Shown here one piece after another: positions 1-8,727 of a DNA stretch of 40,868 nucleotides; position 1 is the stretch's first letter; every line of letters begins with the position of its first letter. A model generated the notes under the pieces. It saw only the letters and a list, made by a program, of their open reading frames with translations. It did not search any database and had not been told where the DNA came from. Source of the stretch: Acidimicrobiales bacterium. GTDB taxonomy: Bacteria; Actinomycetota; Acidimicrobiia; Acidimicrobiales; RAAP-2. Where the stretch lies: positions 1 to 40,868 of the forward strand of contig JADMIJ010000034.1 of NCBI GenBank assembly GCA_015478655.1, read 5' to 3'. Made by a program: the position numbers and the translations under genes.

Positions 1-40
1 GCTGGTCGCGGAATGGAGCCTCCGGGACTGCTGGGCCAAT

Positions 41-1126
41 TCACGCCAATAAGGGCACCATCTCGTTCAACTGCTTGTCAACGTCCGGATCGGCGAGATA
101 GGACCGCGTCATCGCCTCCAAGGCAGGCCGGAGGAGTGGATCGTCGACTGCCACGCTGACATTTACCGGCGGGGGGTCGAATCTGAAGCATCGATGCCGT
201 GTGGTCACGGGATTACACAGGTCTTTCAGCTGGTGTTCGACGGTCTTGCTCATGCCGTCGAACATGGCATTCAGCAATGGCTCCTGCTGGCGAGGGTTGA
301 GCCAGTGAGCGATTCCCCAGCCAAGAGCCCTGGTCGGGCCTGGCTCTGCAGACAGACTGGTGCCGAGGGAAACCACCGTCCTCGGTAAGCCGCCGAGTCC
401 TATGAGGTCGGAAGCCTCGACGAATCCGCAGACTCCGGGATTGTTGGCGTACACACCACCGTCGATGAACAGTCCTTCTGAAAGCTGGTTGCTCCCTTGG
501 ATCGGGATGCGTGCCGGTGGGAAATAGGTCGGTGCTGCCGACGTGGCGCGGGCAATGTCCCGCAGAAGAAAGTCGTAACCCGGCCGATGTGACCATATCG
601 TCTTGAAGAACCACGGGATTCGGTTCTGCAATTCATAGCTCGTGACGACGACGGGTGGCTTGGTCTCGCTGAGCCGGTCGTCATCGAAGGTCGACAAGAG
701 AGCTGCTTCGAGTCCCCTCGGTGAGTAGGCGCTTCGAAAGAGTCGCTGGACACTCTTCAAGAGCCGGGGACGGAAGATCGAGGGGCCATCGTGTTGGTAG
801 AACTGCACGATCTCCGTGGCTGTCATCGGCGCCGGCTTGGCGAGAGCCAACGCAATGAGCCCGCCCGTCGATGTGCCGGCGATCAGATCGAACAGGGCTG
901 AGGCGGGCTTGCCCGTGCGATCCTCGATTTCGGCCAGGATCATTGCGGGGATAATTCCCCGCAGGCCGCCACCATCGATGGTGAGGATGCGGCATCGCTT
1001 CCCCGGACCCGTCTCGTCCGGCTCGATGCGCTCCACAGCTTCTTCCGATGACAACGCGGGGCTCGGCATCTCGCTGACACAGTACGCCGTCTCCGGCAAC
1101 GAGGTATCGACGGGAGTCTGGTCCAC
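41..1126 (-). CDS. Patatin-like phospholipase/acylhydrolase
   Basis: The product is 361 aa. Patatin-family enzymes hydrolyse acyl esters of lipids with a Ser-Asp dyad. The glycine-rich oxyanion motif DGGGLRG lies at about residues 51-57, the nucleophile motif GTSTGG at 84-89 (Ser86), and the Asp motif DGGVYANNP at 222-230 (Asp222), so the dyad is intact. There is no signal peptide or membrane segment, so it is probably cytoplasmic. The GTG start at 1126 has GGAGG touching the start codon, which is poor spacing. ATG at 1069 (residue 20), 9 nt after a TACTGT hexamer, is an alternative, and the first 44 residues lie outside the conserved domain. The gene is divergent from the catalase-like/DyP run, which hints at a link with lipid or lipid-peroxide chemistry; that link is inference. 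Confidence 0.9.
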   Translation of the reverse strand: MDQTPVDTSLPETAYCVSEMPSPALSSEEAVERIEPDETGPGKRCRILTIDGGGLRGIIPAMILAEIEDRTGKPASALFDLIAGTSTGGLIALALAKPAPMTATEIVQFYQHDGPSIFRPRLLKSVQRLFRSAYSPRGLEAALLSTFDDDRLSETKPPVVVTSYELQNRIPWFFKTIWSHRPGYDFLLRDIARATSAAPTYFPPARIPIQGSNQLSEGLFIDGGVYANNPGVCGFVEASDLIGLGGLPRTVVSLGTSLSAEPGPTRALGWGIAHWLNPRQQEPLLNAMFDGMSKTVEHQLKDLCNPVTTRHRCFRFDPPPVNVSVAVDDPLLRPALEAMTRSYLADPDVDKQLNEMVPLLA

Positions 1127-1183
1127 CTCCGGCGTCCAGAGCGCTCCTCAATTCGGCTCGGCTTTCCCGTTTGGCTGAGGCCC

Positions 1184-1233
1184 GTGATCCAGAGCGGTCG
1201 GCGATCCAGAGCGGTCTGCGATCCAGAGCACAC
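1184..1233. repeat. Three tandem 17-bp direct repeats in a divergent promoter region
   Basis: Three consecutive copies of a 17-bp unit (consensus GCGATCCAGAGCGGTCT) lie at 1184-1200, 1201-1217 and 1218-1233, the last one diverging at its end. They sit between the divergent patatin and catalase-like genes, just upstream of a possible TAGGGT -10 element. A regulator binding in register to one face of the helix is possible, but this is inference. The spacing of 17 bp is not a whole number of helical turns. Confidence 0.75.
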
Positions 1234-1249
1234 AGCGGGCCCCAAGGGT

Positions 1250-1281
1250 TAGGGTTGGGCAGGCGAGACGGGAGAATGGAG
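1250..1281 (+). promoter_or_regulatory. Candidate -10 element and ribosome binding site of the catalase-like gene
   Basis: TAGGGT at 1250-1255 fits the actinobacterial TANNNT -10 pattern, and GGGAGAATGGAG follows shortly before the ATG at 1284. No convincing -35 element is visible. The same TAGGGT hexamer is found before the COQ4-family gene (21309-21314). Confidence 0.35.
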
Positions 1282-1283
1282 CG

Positions 1284-2297
1284 ATGGTCGCATCCCCGAC
1301 AGACGGCGGACTTTCCCAACGACTTTTCGACGCCCTCATCGCCGACTATCCCGACCACAGACCGGGCACCCGCCCCGTCCATGCCGTGGGGATCGGTGCC
1401 GTCGGTTACTTCGTCCCCTCTGACGTCGCACCCAGGTTCACTGTGGCCGAACACTTCCAAATGGAGCGGGTCAATGTCACGGTGCGGTTCTCCAACGGGT
1501 CAGGCTCGCCGGTCGAGAGCGACGCTGCAATCGACGTGCGTGGGATGGCGACGAAGTTCCACCTGCCGAGCGGTGATTCGACCGACCTCGTCATGTCCTC
1601 GCTTCCGGTCTTCTTCTCCCGCAACCCTCAGGACTTTCTCGACCTCGCCAAAGCCGGTGAGCCCAAACCGGTCAAGCCCCAGCCGCGTTGGAGTCGGCTG
1701 ACGGACATGCTCCTGCTTCGCGAGCCCAGACCGCCAGCGGATCCGAGCAGTCCCAACAGCGGCACGGCCGGCGTCATCGCCTATGCCAACTGCCACCCGT
1801 TCGCCCGGCCCGCCATCATCGCGGCGCTGACCCAACCAGCCCCTACGAGCTACGCCCGAGCGACGTACCACGCCATCCACACCTTCAAATTCACCGACCC
1901 TGATGGCAACGTGCGCTACTGCCGCTTCGCGTGGGAGCCGGTGGCCGGTGTTCGGCCCGAGACCAGATCGGGCCTCCCTAAGGACTACCTGCACACCGAG
2001 CTCAGGCAGCGCCTCATGCGGGGACCCGCCCGCTTCGTCCTGCGTGCGGTAGTGGGTGGCCAAGGTGACGCACTGGACAACCCGACCAAGGGGTGGGACA
2101 CGACCAGGCTGCGGGTGGTGATGGGCGAACTTGTCCTTACCCAACTGGCACCGGATGCTGGCGCAGCGGTCGAGCCACTCAGCTTCAACCCGACCCGCGT
2201 CGTGCCCGGGTTCGATATCTCGAACGACAAGGTCCTAGTGGCCCGCGGTGCTGCCTATGCGTACTCATGCCGGCAGCGCGGCGGCACTGGCTGTTAG
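1284..2297 (+). CDS. Small catalase-related haem hydroperoxidase
   Basis: The product is 337 aa, far shorter than classical catalases (about 480-750 aa). The distal histidine motif HAVGIGAVGYF is present (His33), the family core RFSNGSG and RGMATKF follows, and the C-terminal RGAAY (Arg321, Tyr325) matches the RxxxY proximal haem ligand. The distal-pocket segment that normally reads GNNTPVFF is MSSLPVFF here (104-111), so the distal Asn is missing. That favours a peroxidase or organic-hydroperoxide role over efficient H2O2 dismutation; this is inference from known catalase chemistry. The ATG at 1284 has a good GGAG-rich ribosome binding site. The next gene starts 5 bp after the stop, so it is the first gene of an operon with the DyP gene. 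Confidence 0.85.
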   Translation: MVASPTDGGLSQRLFDALIADYPDHRPGTRPVHAVGIGAVGYFVPSDVAPRFTVAEHFQMERVNVTVRFSNGSGSPVESDAAIDVRGMATKFHLPSGDSTDLVMSSLPVFFSRNPQDFLDLAKAGEPKPVKPQPRWSRLTDMLLLREPRPPADPSSPNSGTAGVIAYANCHPFARPAIIAALTQPAPTSYARATYHAIHTFKFTDPDGNVRYCRFAWEPVAGVRPETRSGLPKDYLHTELRQRLMRGPARFVLRAVVGGQGDALDNPTKGWDTTRLRVVMGELVLTQLAPDAGAAVEPLSFNPTRVVPGFDISNDKVLVARGAAYAYSCRQRGGTGC

Positions 2298-2302
2298 GTC
2301 GG

Positions 2303-2968
2303 ATGAGGCCGATGGTGACGACCCAGCCGTCCAAATGGGTGCAGTTTCTGCAGAGCAAATTGACCCAACCCGGGGAGTGGCTGCTGGTCCAGTACTGGAA
2401 GCATCGGGCCCCGGTAACGACTCCAACGTGGGTCTGGAAGACGGCGCCGGGGGACAATCTGCAGCAGTGCATGAACCTCGTGATGCCACTGGCCGACAAG
2501 ACGGATGTCGGACGGGCAAGGGCCGCCAAGGCCGTAGCCGCCAACGTCGACGAGATCTTCACCGGGCTCAACAACGTGGGCACCGTGCACTTCGCCCGCT
2601 TCGACCTCATCGGTGGCAACCTCTGCATGTTCTCGGTCTACGACGGTGACCTCGAGAACTACCTCCGAGATTTCATCTCGGTCTTCGGGAGTGTGTTCGA
2701 CGCGCTGATGGAGCTGGTCGAGGCCCCGCCACCGACGCCGTGCGGACTCCACCCCGAGGCGTTCATCGACTGGATCATCGCCCACGACGCATTTCAGATC
2801 ACCGGCGATGTACCTTCGCTCTTCCCCGATGAAGGCAATATCGCGAACCTGCCGCGTGATGTCGTCCTGCTACTCGAGCAGCACCCCAACGTCCAGTTGG
2901 GGCGCTACAGCGGCTACCCCGGCAAGTCCGCTGCCCAAATTCGGCTCGCCACTGGAATCGACTGGTGA
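2303..2968 (+). CDS. Unrecognised protein between catalase-like and DyP genes
   Basis: The product is 221 aa (218 from the second ATG at 2312). I do not recognise the family with certainty. A central stretch around residues 90-125 (VGTVHFARFDLIGG followed by FSVYDGDLENYLRDF) resembles strand-helix units of the dimeric alpha+beta barrel fold shared with DyP peroxidases and ABM proteins; that resemblance is judged by eye. There is no signal peptide or membrane span. The open frame extends far upstream over the catalase-like gene, but only the starts at 2303 and 2312 avoid overlap. Its stop overlaps the start of the DyP gene by 4 bp (GTGA), so the two are very probably co-translated and may act together. 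Confidence 0.75.
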   Translation: MRPMVTTQPSKWVQFLQSKLTQPGEWLLVQYWKHRAPVTTPTWVWKTAPGDNLQQCMNLVMPLADKTDVGRARAAKAVAANVDEIFTGLNNVGTVHFARFDLIGGNLCMFSVYDGDLENYLRDFISVFGSVFDALMELVEAPPPTPCGLHPEAFIDWIIAHDAFQITGDVPSLFPDEGNIANLPRDVVLLLEQHPNVQLGRYSGYPGKSAAQIRLATGIDW

Positions 2969-4392
2969 CCGTGGAGCCCGTACCGGACCTGGCCGACATC
3001 CAAGGCAACATCCTGCGCGGCTACAAGAAGGACCACGTCCGCCATCTCGTGCTGACCATCACAGACCCGCAAGCGGCGAGGAGGTGGCTGCTCGACGCCA
3101 CAAGCGGCGAAACGGCGGGCACGCCACAGGTGACCACGGAGAAGTCATATTCCGAGAAGCCACCAACATGCCTGAATGTCGGGCTGACCCACGCCGGCCT
3201 CGAAACACTCGGCGTAGCCGCGAAACATCTCAGGACCTTCCCACACGAGTTCGTCGATGGCATGGCCTCCCGGGCGCTGAAGCTGGGTGACACCGGACCG
3301 AGCGACCCCCGCCACTGGAAGGCCGAATGGCAAGACCCCTCCAAGGTGCACGTGGTCGTGTCCGTACACGCCGACAGCCCGGGCCAGCGCGAGAAGGCAG
3401 GCAAGGAGGTCCTCGACGCTGGCGATGGCGCCGCCTTCGACAAGACGGCGCAACTCGACGGTGATGCGTTTCCCGGAGGGCAGGTTCACTTCGGCTACCG
3501 CGACAATATCGCCCAGCCCCATTTTGCCGGCATCCGAGACCCGATCGATCGTCCCGACAGACAGCCCCTGGTTGAGGTCGGCGCCGTGCTGCTCGGCCAC
3601 CAGACCCCAGTTGAGGACGTCCGTTGGGAAGTCCCTCAACCGAAGCGGCTCGGCTTCAACGGCAGCTTCAACGCCTTTCGTGTCCTCGAGCAACAGGTCG
3701 GCGAGTTCGAAGATTTCCTCAGCCAGTCCGCCGCTCTCATCAAGGACAACGGGATGGCCAACATGGTGCTTCCGCCGGACGTGGAGAAGACCTGGGACCC
3801 GCCGACGTCCCGCTTCGAGGCAATGCGAGAGCTCGTCGCTGCCAAGATCCTCGGCCGCTGGCGTACCGGCGTACCGCTCGCCCTGTCTCCCTATTCCCCA
3901 ACGCCAGTCTGTCTGGGCAAGTTGAACGACTTCGACTACGCCAATGACACTGACGGTCTTTGTTGCCCGGTTGGCAGTCACATCCGCCGCTGCAACCCTC
4001 GCAGTAGCCGCATCGTCCAGCGAAACACCAACCATTCCCGCCGCATCGTGCGACGGGGCATGCCGTACGGCCCGCCGCACGACCCGGACCACCCTGATGA
4101 TGGCAAGGAGCGCGGCCTCCTCGGGGTATTCATCTGCGCCAGCCTCATCGCCCAATTCGAGGCCATCCAGTACGACTGGATGAACCTTGGGCTCCAAGAT
4201 CCAAGGATCACCGGCACCAACGACGCAGTGGTCGGCAACAACGAGCCAGAGTTCAGCTCCTTCACCATGCCAGTTGGGTCGTCATCGATCGAGCTCCGGG
4301 GCTTCTCACGATTCGTCCACACGGTCGGCGGTGCCTACCTGTTCCTTCCGAGCATCAGGGCACTGAAGTACCTCGGGTCGCTGCACCCCTAG
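2965..4392 (+). CDS. DyP-type haem peroxidase
   Basis: The product is 475 aa, typical of the larger DyP classes. The N-terminal DIQGNILRGY is a family signature. GYRDNIAQPHFAGIRDP carries the catalytic Asp (Asp180; the usual GxxDG is GYRDN here). GSHIRRCNPR holds the proximal haem ligand His339, and RRIVRRGMPYG provides the conserved distal-side arginine region. No Tat or Sec signal is present, so the enzyme should be cytoplasmic. The C-terminus does not carry an encapsulin cargo peptide. DyP enzymes use H2O2 to oxidise bulky aromatic or other substrates, and the real substrate here is unknown. The GTG start overlaps the preceding stop, and the cyclase/ATPase gene follows after 44 bp. Confidence 0.93.
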   Translation: MTVEPVPDLADIQGNILRGYKKDHVRHLVLTITDPQAARRWLLDATSGETAGTPQVTTEKSYSEKPPTCLNVGLTHAGLETLGVAAKHLRTFPHEFVDGMASRALKLGDTGPSDPRHWKAEWQDPSKVHVVVSVHADSPGQREKAGKEVLDAGDGAAFDKTAQLDGDAFPGGQVHFGYRDNIAQPHFAGIRDPIDRPDRQPLVEVGAVLLGHQTPVEDVRWEVPQPKRLGFNGSFNAFRVLEQQVGEFEDFLSQSAALIKDNGMANMVLPPDVEKTWDPPTSRFEAMRELVAAKILGRWRTGVPLALSPYSPTPVCLGKLNDFDYANDTDGLCCPVGSHIRRCNPRSSRIVQRNTNHSRRIVRRGMPYGPPHDPDHPDDGKERGLLGVFICASLIAQFEAIQYDWMNLGLQDPRITGTNDAVVGNNEPEFSSFTMPVGSSSIELRGFSRFVHTVGGAYLFLPSIRALKYLGSLHP

Positions 4393-4436
4393 CCGATGAG
4401 CATGGCACCAGGAGCAGACAGTGGGGACGGAACGCC

Positions 4437-7400
4437 ATGAGCACTGAGCACCTCGCCTTCCTGTTCACGGACGTCGTCCGCTCGACGGAGCTGGCCGCGG
4501 CCCACTCACAGGAGGAGGCCGACGAGATCAGACGTACGCACTTCTCGATCCTGCGCCAAGCCATCGCCGAGACGGGCGGGACCGAGCTCAAGCACTTGGG
4601 CGACGGCGTGATGGTGGTCTTCGGCTCAGCGTCCTCCGCACTGACCTGCGCGGTGGTCATGCAACAGGGCGTCGATCTCGAGAACCGCCGATGCGAGCAC
4701 TCCGTCGGGCTCCGGGTCGGCCTGAGCGGTGGAGAGGTTGCGCACGAGGACGACGACTACTTCGGCGACCCCGTCGTCGAGGCGGCCCGACTGTGTGCCG
4801 CATGCCAACGTGGTCAGATCCTGGCCTCAGACGTGGTGCGGCTCATGGCCGGGCGGCGGAACCGCCACCCGTGCAACCCGGTCGGGGCCTTGCCCCTCAA
4901 GGGATTCCCGCACCCGGTCGATGCCGTCGAGGTCGCCTGGGAGCCGGTCGAGGGTGCCGGCGGCAAGGTTGGCATTCCGCTGCCGGGAAGGCTTGAGGTG
5001 CATCCCGACGCCGGTGTCGTCGGCCGTGCCTCCGAGTTGAGGATGATGGCGGACGCGGCGACACGCACGGCGATCGGTGAGGGGAGAGAGGTGGTCCTCG
5101 TGTCCGGCGAGGCCGGACTTGGAAAGTCCACCCTCGTCGCCGAAGCGGCACGGATGGCGTTCCACAACGGCGCCTGTGTGCTGTTCGGCCACTGCGAGGA
5201 GGACCTCGCCACCCCGTACCAACTCTTCGCAGAGGCACTCGGCCACTACATCACCCACGCACCCGAAGACCAACTCCTAGCGCACGTTGAAGCCCATGGC
5301 TCCGAGCTCAATCGGCTGGTGCCGATGCTTGCCAGCCGGATCCCCGACCTCCCCCCCACCAGGGCCACCGATCCCGACTCCGAGCGCTTCCTGCTCTTTG
5401 CGGCCACCGTCGGCCTCATTGCCGACGCGTCGGCCGGACAGCCCATTGTTCTTGTCTTCGAGGACCTGCAGTGGGCGGACAAGGGGAGCCTGCTCCTGCT
5501 CCAGCACCTGGCCGCGGCCCTGCAACCCATGCGGGTGCTGGTGCTGGGCACCTACCGCGACGGCGATCTGGCCCCGTCCCAGGCATTCCTTGACACCTTC
5601 GCCGCGTTGAGTCGCGAGCGCGGCGTCAGTCGCGTCGAGATGACCGGGATGGACCACCGCGAGGTGGTGGCGTTCATGTCGGCCGCGGGATACGCCCTTG
5701 ACGATGCCGTGATGGACCTCGCTCACACCGTCTATCGGGAGACCGACGGCAATCCGTTCTTCGTGACCGAGGTCTTGCGCCATCTGGCCGAGACGGGAGC
5801 CGTCAAACAGGATGAGACGGGAACCCAGGTGACGGAGGGCTCCTTCGGGCGGATGCCCCTGCCCGACACCATCCGCAAAGTGATCCGTGCCCGGATCGGC
5901 CGACTCGGGCGCGTCTCCGGTCGAGTTCTCGCCATTGCTGCCGTCATCGGGCGAGACTTCGATCTCGACCTGCTGGCCAAGGCCACCGAGATTCCCGAGG
6001 ACGAGTTGCTCGAGGTCCTCGATGCGGCCACAGCAGCGTCGTTGGTCCGCGAGCTGACCGACAGTCCGGGGCACTACAACTTCGCCCACGCCCTGATCCA
6101 ATACGCCGTGTACGAGGACCTCGGACCCACCCGACGAGCCACGACGCATCGTTTGCTGGCCGAAGCCCTGGAGGAACTCTGCGGGGACCAACCAGGGTCA
6201 CGGGTCAGCGAGCTGGCAAGGCACTGGGGCAGCACCTCGCGAGCCATCGACGCCGACAAGGCCATCAAGTACACACAGCAGGCCGGCGACGCCGCTCTGC
6301 GCGCTCTCGCCCCCGCCGACGCGCTGCGCTACTACGTGAAGGCAGCCGCACTCACCGTCCAGTTCGAGGTTTCGGACCCAACCCTCGAGATCGACCTGGC
6401 CATCGGCCTCGGCACAGCCCAGCGCCAGACCGGCGAGCCCGCCTTTCGCGAGACCCTCCTCGACGCCGCGCGCCGCGCCGCAGCGCTCGGCGACACCGAC
6501 CGCCTGGTGGTGGCGTCCCTTGCCAACGACCGCGGCTGGTACACCGCCAGCGGGACCGTCGACTCCGAGAAGGTCGAGCTCCTCGAGCTGGCGCTTCAAC
6601 GCCTGCCCGACGGCTACCCCGACCGAGCCTTGGTCCTCGGCACGCTCTGCGCAGAGCTCGCCTTCGGCAGCACACTCGAGCACCGCCAGGCGTTGGCCAA
6701 CGAGGCTTTGAGCATCGTGGAATCGTCAGGCGACGACGCCACAGTTGTCCGAACCCTCAATCACCTCGTCTTCCCGCTCCTCGTGCCCTCCTTGCTCGAG
6801 CAGTCGCTGGCCTGGTCCGCCAGCGCGCTGGCCCGGGCCGAGCAGGTCCGCGATCCCGTCCTTCTCTACTTTGCGGCCATGTACCGAGCGACCGTCGCCA
6901 CCCGCGCCGGCGACATCGAGGAGGTGGACCGGTGCTACGCCATCGCCGGACCGCTGGTGCGCCAGCTCAACCAGCCTTCGCTCAACTGGGAGTACACCTT
7001 CCACCGCGCCAAGCGAGCCCAGATCGCCGGGAGGACGGACGAGGCCGAGCAACTTGCCACCGAGGCGCTGCGCATCGGCACCGACAGCGGCCAACCTGAC
7101 GCAGTGACCTTCTACGGCGTCCAGCTCGCGGTGGTGAACTGGCAACGGGGCACCTTGGGCGAGCTTGCCCCGCTCATCGAGCAGATGATCGTCGAAACAC
7201 CTGGCCTGCCGACGTTGAGGGCATCGCTTGCCGTCGCTTACGCGGAGGATGACCGACCCGGCGATGCCCACCGGCTCCTGGAGGAGTTCGCGGCCACCGG
7301 TTTCCACCTCCCGCAGGACGCGGCATGGCTCAATGGAATGACCGAGTACGCGGAAGCCGCCATCGCGTGCGGCGATCCGGCCCTTGCCGAGCCGTTGCTC

Positions 7401-7742
7401 GAGCACCTCGCGCCATGGACAATGCAGTTCTCGAGCGCTGGTGGCGTGACAGCCGAAGGCCCGGTCAGCCTCGTCCTCGGCGGCCTCGCCACGGTCCTCG
7501 AACGCTACGACGACGCAGAACGCGACTTCACCTATGCGTCTGCGTTCAACGATCGCGTCGGCGCCAGATTCTTCGCCGCCCGGACCGCACTCCTCTGGGG
7601 GCAGATGCTCGCGGCCCGTGGCCAGCCCACCGACTTCGAGCGGGCGCGGGAGCTCATCGTCCGGGCACGGTCGTCCGCAGCAATCCACGGCTACGGGGGC
7701 ATCGAACGACGGGCCACAGCCACCCTCGAAGCGCTCAGCTGA
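4437..7742 (+). CDS. Class III adenylate cyclase domain / ATPase / helical-repeat signalling protein
   Basis: The product is 1101 aa. Residues 5-165 form a class III nucleotide cyclase domain: FTDVVRST supplies the first metal Asp, GGTELKHLGDG the substrate Lys and second Asp. The transition-state Asn of the usual VNxAAR motif is replaced (VVEAAR), while its Arg is kept. A STAND/AAA-type ATPase follows, with Walker A GEAGLGKST at 224-232 and Walker B IVLVFEDLQW at 337-346. The rest, about residues 600-1101, is Ala/Leu-rich and helical, like TPR arrays. No C-terminal LuxR HTH is seen, so it probably does not bind DNA. It is likely a cytoplasmic sensor whose cyclase is gated by ATPase/repeat interactions. 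It lies 44 bp after the DyP gene and may be in the same operon. Confidence 0.9.
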   Translation: MSTEHLAFLFTDVVRSTELAAAHSQEEADEIRRTHFSILRQAIAETGGTELKHLGDGVMVVFGSASSALTCAVVMQQGVDLENRRCEHSVGLRVGLSGGEVAHEDDDYFGDPVVEAARLCAACQRGQILASDVVRLMAGRRNRHPCNPVGALPLKGFPHPVDAVEVAWEPVEGAGGKVGIPLPGRLEVHPDAGVVGRASELRMMADAATRTAIGEGREVVLVSGEAGLGKSTLVAEAARMAFHNGACVLFGHCEEDLATPYQLFAEALGHYITHAPEDQLLAHVEAHGSELNRLVPMLASRIPDLPPTRATDPDSERFLLFAATVGLIADASAGQPIVLVFEDLQWADKGSLLLLQHLAAALQPMRVLVLGTYRDGDLAPSQAFLDTFAALSRERGVSRVEMTGMDHREVVAFMSAAGYALDDAVMDLAHTVYRETDGNPFFVTEVLRHLAETGAVKQDETGTQVTEGSFGRMPLPDTIRKVIRARIGRLGRVSGRVLAIAAVIGRDFDLDLLAKATEIPEDELLEVLDAATAASLVRELTDSPGHYNFAHALIQYAVYEDLGPTRRATTHRLLAEALEELCGDQPGSRVSELARHWGSTSRAIDADKAIKYTQQAGDAALRALAPADALRYYVKAAALTVQFEVSDPTLEIDLAIGLGTAQRQTGEPAFRETLLDAARRAAALGDTDRLVVASLANDRGWYTASGTVDSEKVELLELALQRLPDGYPDRALVLGTLCAELAFGSTLEHRQALANEALSIVESSGDDATVVRTLNHLVFPLLVPSLLEQSLAWSASALARAEQVRDPVLLYFAAMYRATVATRAGDIEEVDRCYAIAGPLVRQLNQPSLNWEYTFHRAKRAQIAGRTDEAEQLATEALRIGTDSGQPDAVTFYGVQLAVVNWQRGTLGELAPLIEQMIVETPGLPTLRASLAVAYAEDDRPGDAHRLLEEFAATGFHLPQDAAWLNGMTEYAEAAIACGDPALAEPLLEHLAPWTMQFSSAGGVTAEGPVSLVLGGLATVLERYDDAERDFTYASAFNDRVGARFFAARTALLWGQMLAARGQPTDFERARELIVRARSSAAIHGYGGIERRATATLEALS

Positions 7743-7817
7743 CTTCGACCGTCCACGCACTGGGGATCATCTGAAAGGTCTCCCTGCGAATGCGGCACAA
7801 CGATGAAGGGCGGGAGC

Positions 7818-7843
7818 CACACAGCCGGCGTTGTAGCTGTGTG
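7818..7843. terminator. Hairpin between convergent genes
   Basis: Perfect 8-bp arms CACACAGC (7818-7825) and GCTGTGTG (7836-7843) flank a 10-nt loop. The hairpin sits between the convergent cyclase/ATPase gene and the nucleotidyltransferase gene, so it can serve both strands. No clear T-tract is present. Confidence 0.6.
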
Positions 7844-7849
7844 CCCTTG

Positions 7850-8410
7850 TCAACCCTCGATCCTGTTACTCACTTCGCGCCGGATCTCGTCGAACCGGTG
7901 GATCCTCTCGTCCCCTTCACCCAGATAGGTGGTGAGAACCCCGATGACGTAGGCGGAGTCGATCCTGTCGCACCGCATCATCTCCTCGATATCAGCCCAG
8001 TCCCTCCGTCGATTGAAGAAGGCCTTGAACACGGCGAGGTCGGTACACCCCAGGAACGGCAGCTGGCGCCCGGCCAGCTCATGCACGGTGGTCCGGAGCT
8101 TCACATCATTGTGGAACCGGGTTGTGTCGAGGAACAGGTCGACGGGAATGCCATCAAAATGGAGGCGGTGCTGGCCCTCCGAGCGAAGAATCTTGGCGTC
8201 GCTCTCGGTGTGGCCGATTCCTGGCGGCAAGGCGGCCAGCATCCGGGGTGTCTCTGTCGGATCCATGAATACGTTGACGTCGATGTCAACTGTCGTCCTG
8301 GGCTCACCCGTGCACCAGAGGAGCGCAAATGCCCCACCAAAGGCGTGCGGGATTCGCGCCGCGCCAAGCGCGTCATGGAGTTCGACCATTGCCTCCAATA
8401 TCGGTTTCAC
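7850..8410 (-). CDS. Nucleotidyltransferase-fold protein, AbiEii/MNT-like putative toxin
   Basis: The product is 186 aa. It shows the polymerase-beta-type nucleotidyltransferase pattern: a GG pair in FGGAFALLW (about residues 24-25), then TVDIDVNVF with the DxD metal-binding acidic pair, and a later Asp in DGIPVDLFLD. This arrangement is typical of AbiEii-like toxins and minimal nucleotidyltransferases, which transfer nucleotides to tRNA or to partner proteins. It starts with GTG at 8410, overlapping the HTH gene's stop by 4 bp (GTGA), so the two are co-translated. With the preceding XRE regulator it forms a probable two-gene toxin-antitoxin or defence module. The target and toxicity are inferred only. 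Confidence 0.78.
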   Translation of the reverse strand: MKPILEAMVELHDALGAARIPHAFGGAFALLWCTGEPRTTVDIDVNVFMDPTETPRMLAALPPGIGHTESDAKILRSEGQHRLHFDGIPVDLFLDTTRFHNDVKLRTTVHELAGRQLPFLGCTDLAVFKAFFNRRRDWADIEEMMRCDRIDSAYVIGVLTTYLGEGDERIHRFDEIRREVSNRIEG

Positions 8411-8727
8411 CTGGTCGGCTCGGTCGGGAACCTGGGGAATCGGAGCTCCCCTCGATGGCGCCGAGGCATCTCGTCGACGAAGGCAAAGATGGCTTCGATC
8501 TTCTCCCTGCGGGCCCGCTCGGCGTCGAGGTACCTAGGCCTCAGCGTCACTTCGGCCTCGAAGCCGGCGGCGTCGAGGAGGCGCTGCAGGGTCTGAACCG
8601 ATGGCACAGACCGCCCCGACTCGTAGGCGGTCAGTGTCGCAGCCGATGTGCCGGCCAGTCTGGCCAAACCACGGCGCGACAGGCCACTCCGCCGACGGGC
8701 CTCGACGAGAATGGTGCCTGCGTTCAC
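8407..8727 (-). CDS. XRE-family HTH regulator, putative antitoxin
   Basis: The product is 106 aa. Residues 4-60 form a helix-turn-helix of the lambda-repressor/XRE type (VEARRRSGLSRRGLARLAG, then TLTAYESGRSVPSVQTL). The C-terminal tail is basic and unassigned. A longer open frame continues upstream, but the GTG at 8727 lies exactly 7 nt after a TATCAT hexamer, which suggests a leaderless mRNA starting at the GTG. It is first in an operon with the nucleotidyltransferase and probably represses its own promoter, as XRE antitoxins do; this is inference. Confidence 0.85.
   Translation of the reverse strand: MNAGTILVEARRRSGLSRRGLARLAGTSAATLTAYESGRSVPSVQTLQRLLDAAGFEAEVTLRPRYLDAERARREKIEAIFAFVDEMPRRHRGELRFPRFPTEPTR

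Noticed and set aside
2965..4392. DyP as cargo of an encapsulin nanocompartment.
   Set aside because: The C-terminus lacks the usual Gly-Ser-Leu-rich cargo peptide, and no encapsulin shell gene is in the window.
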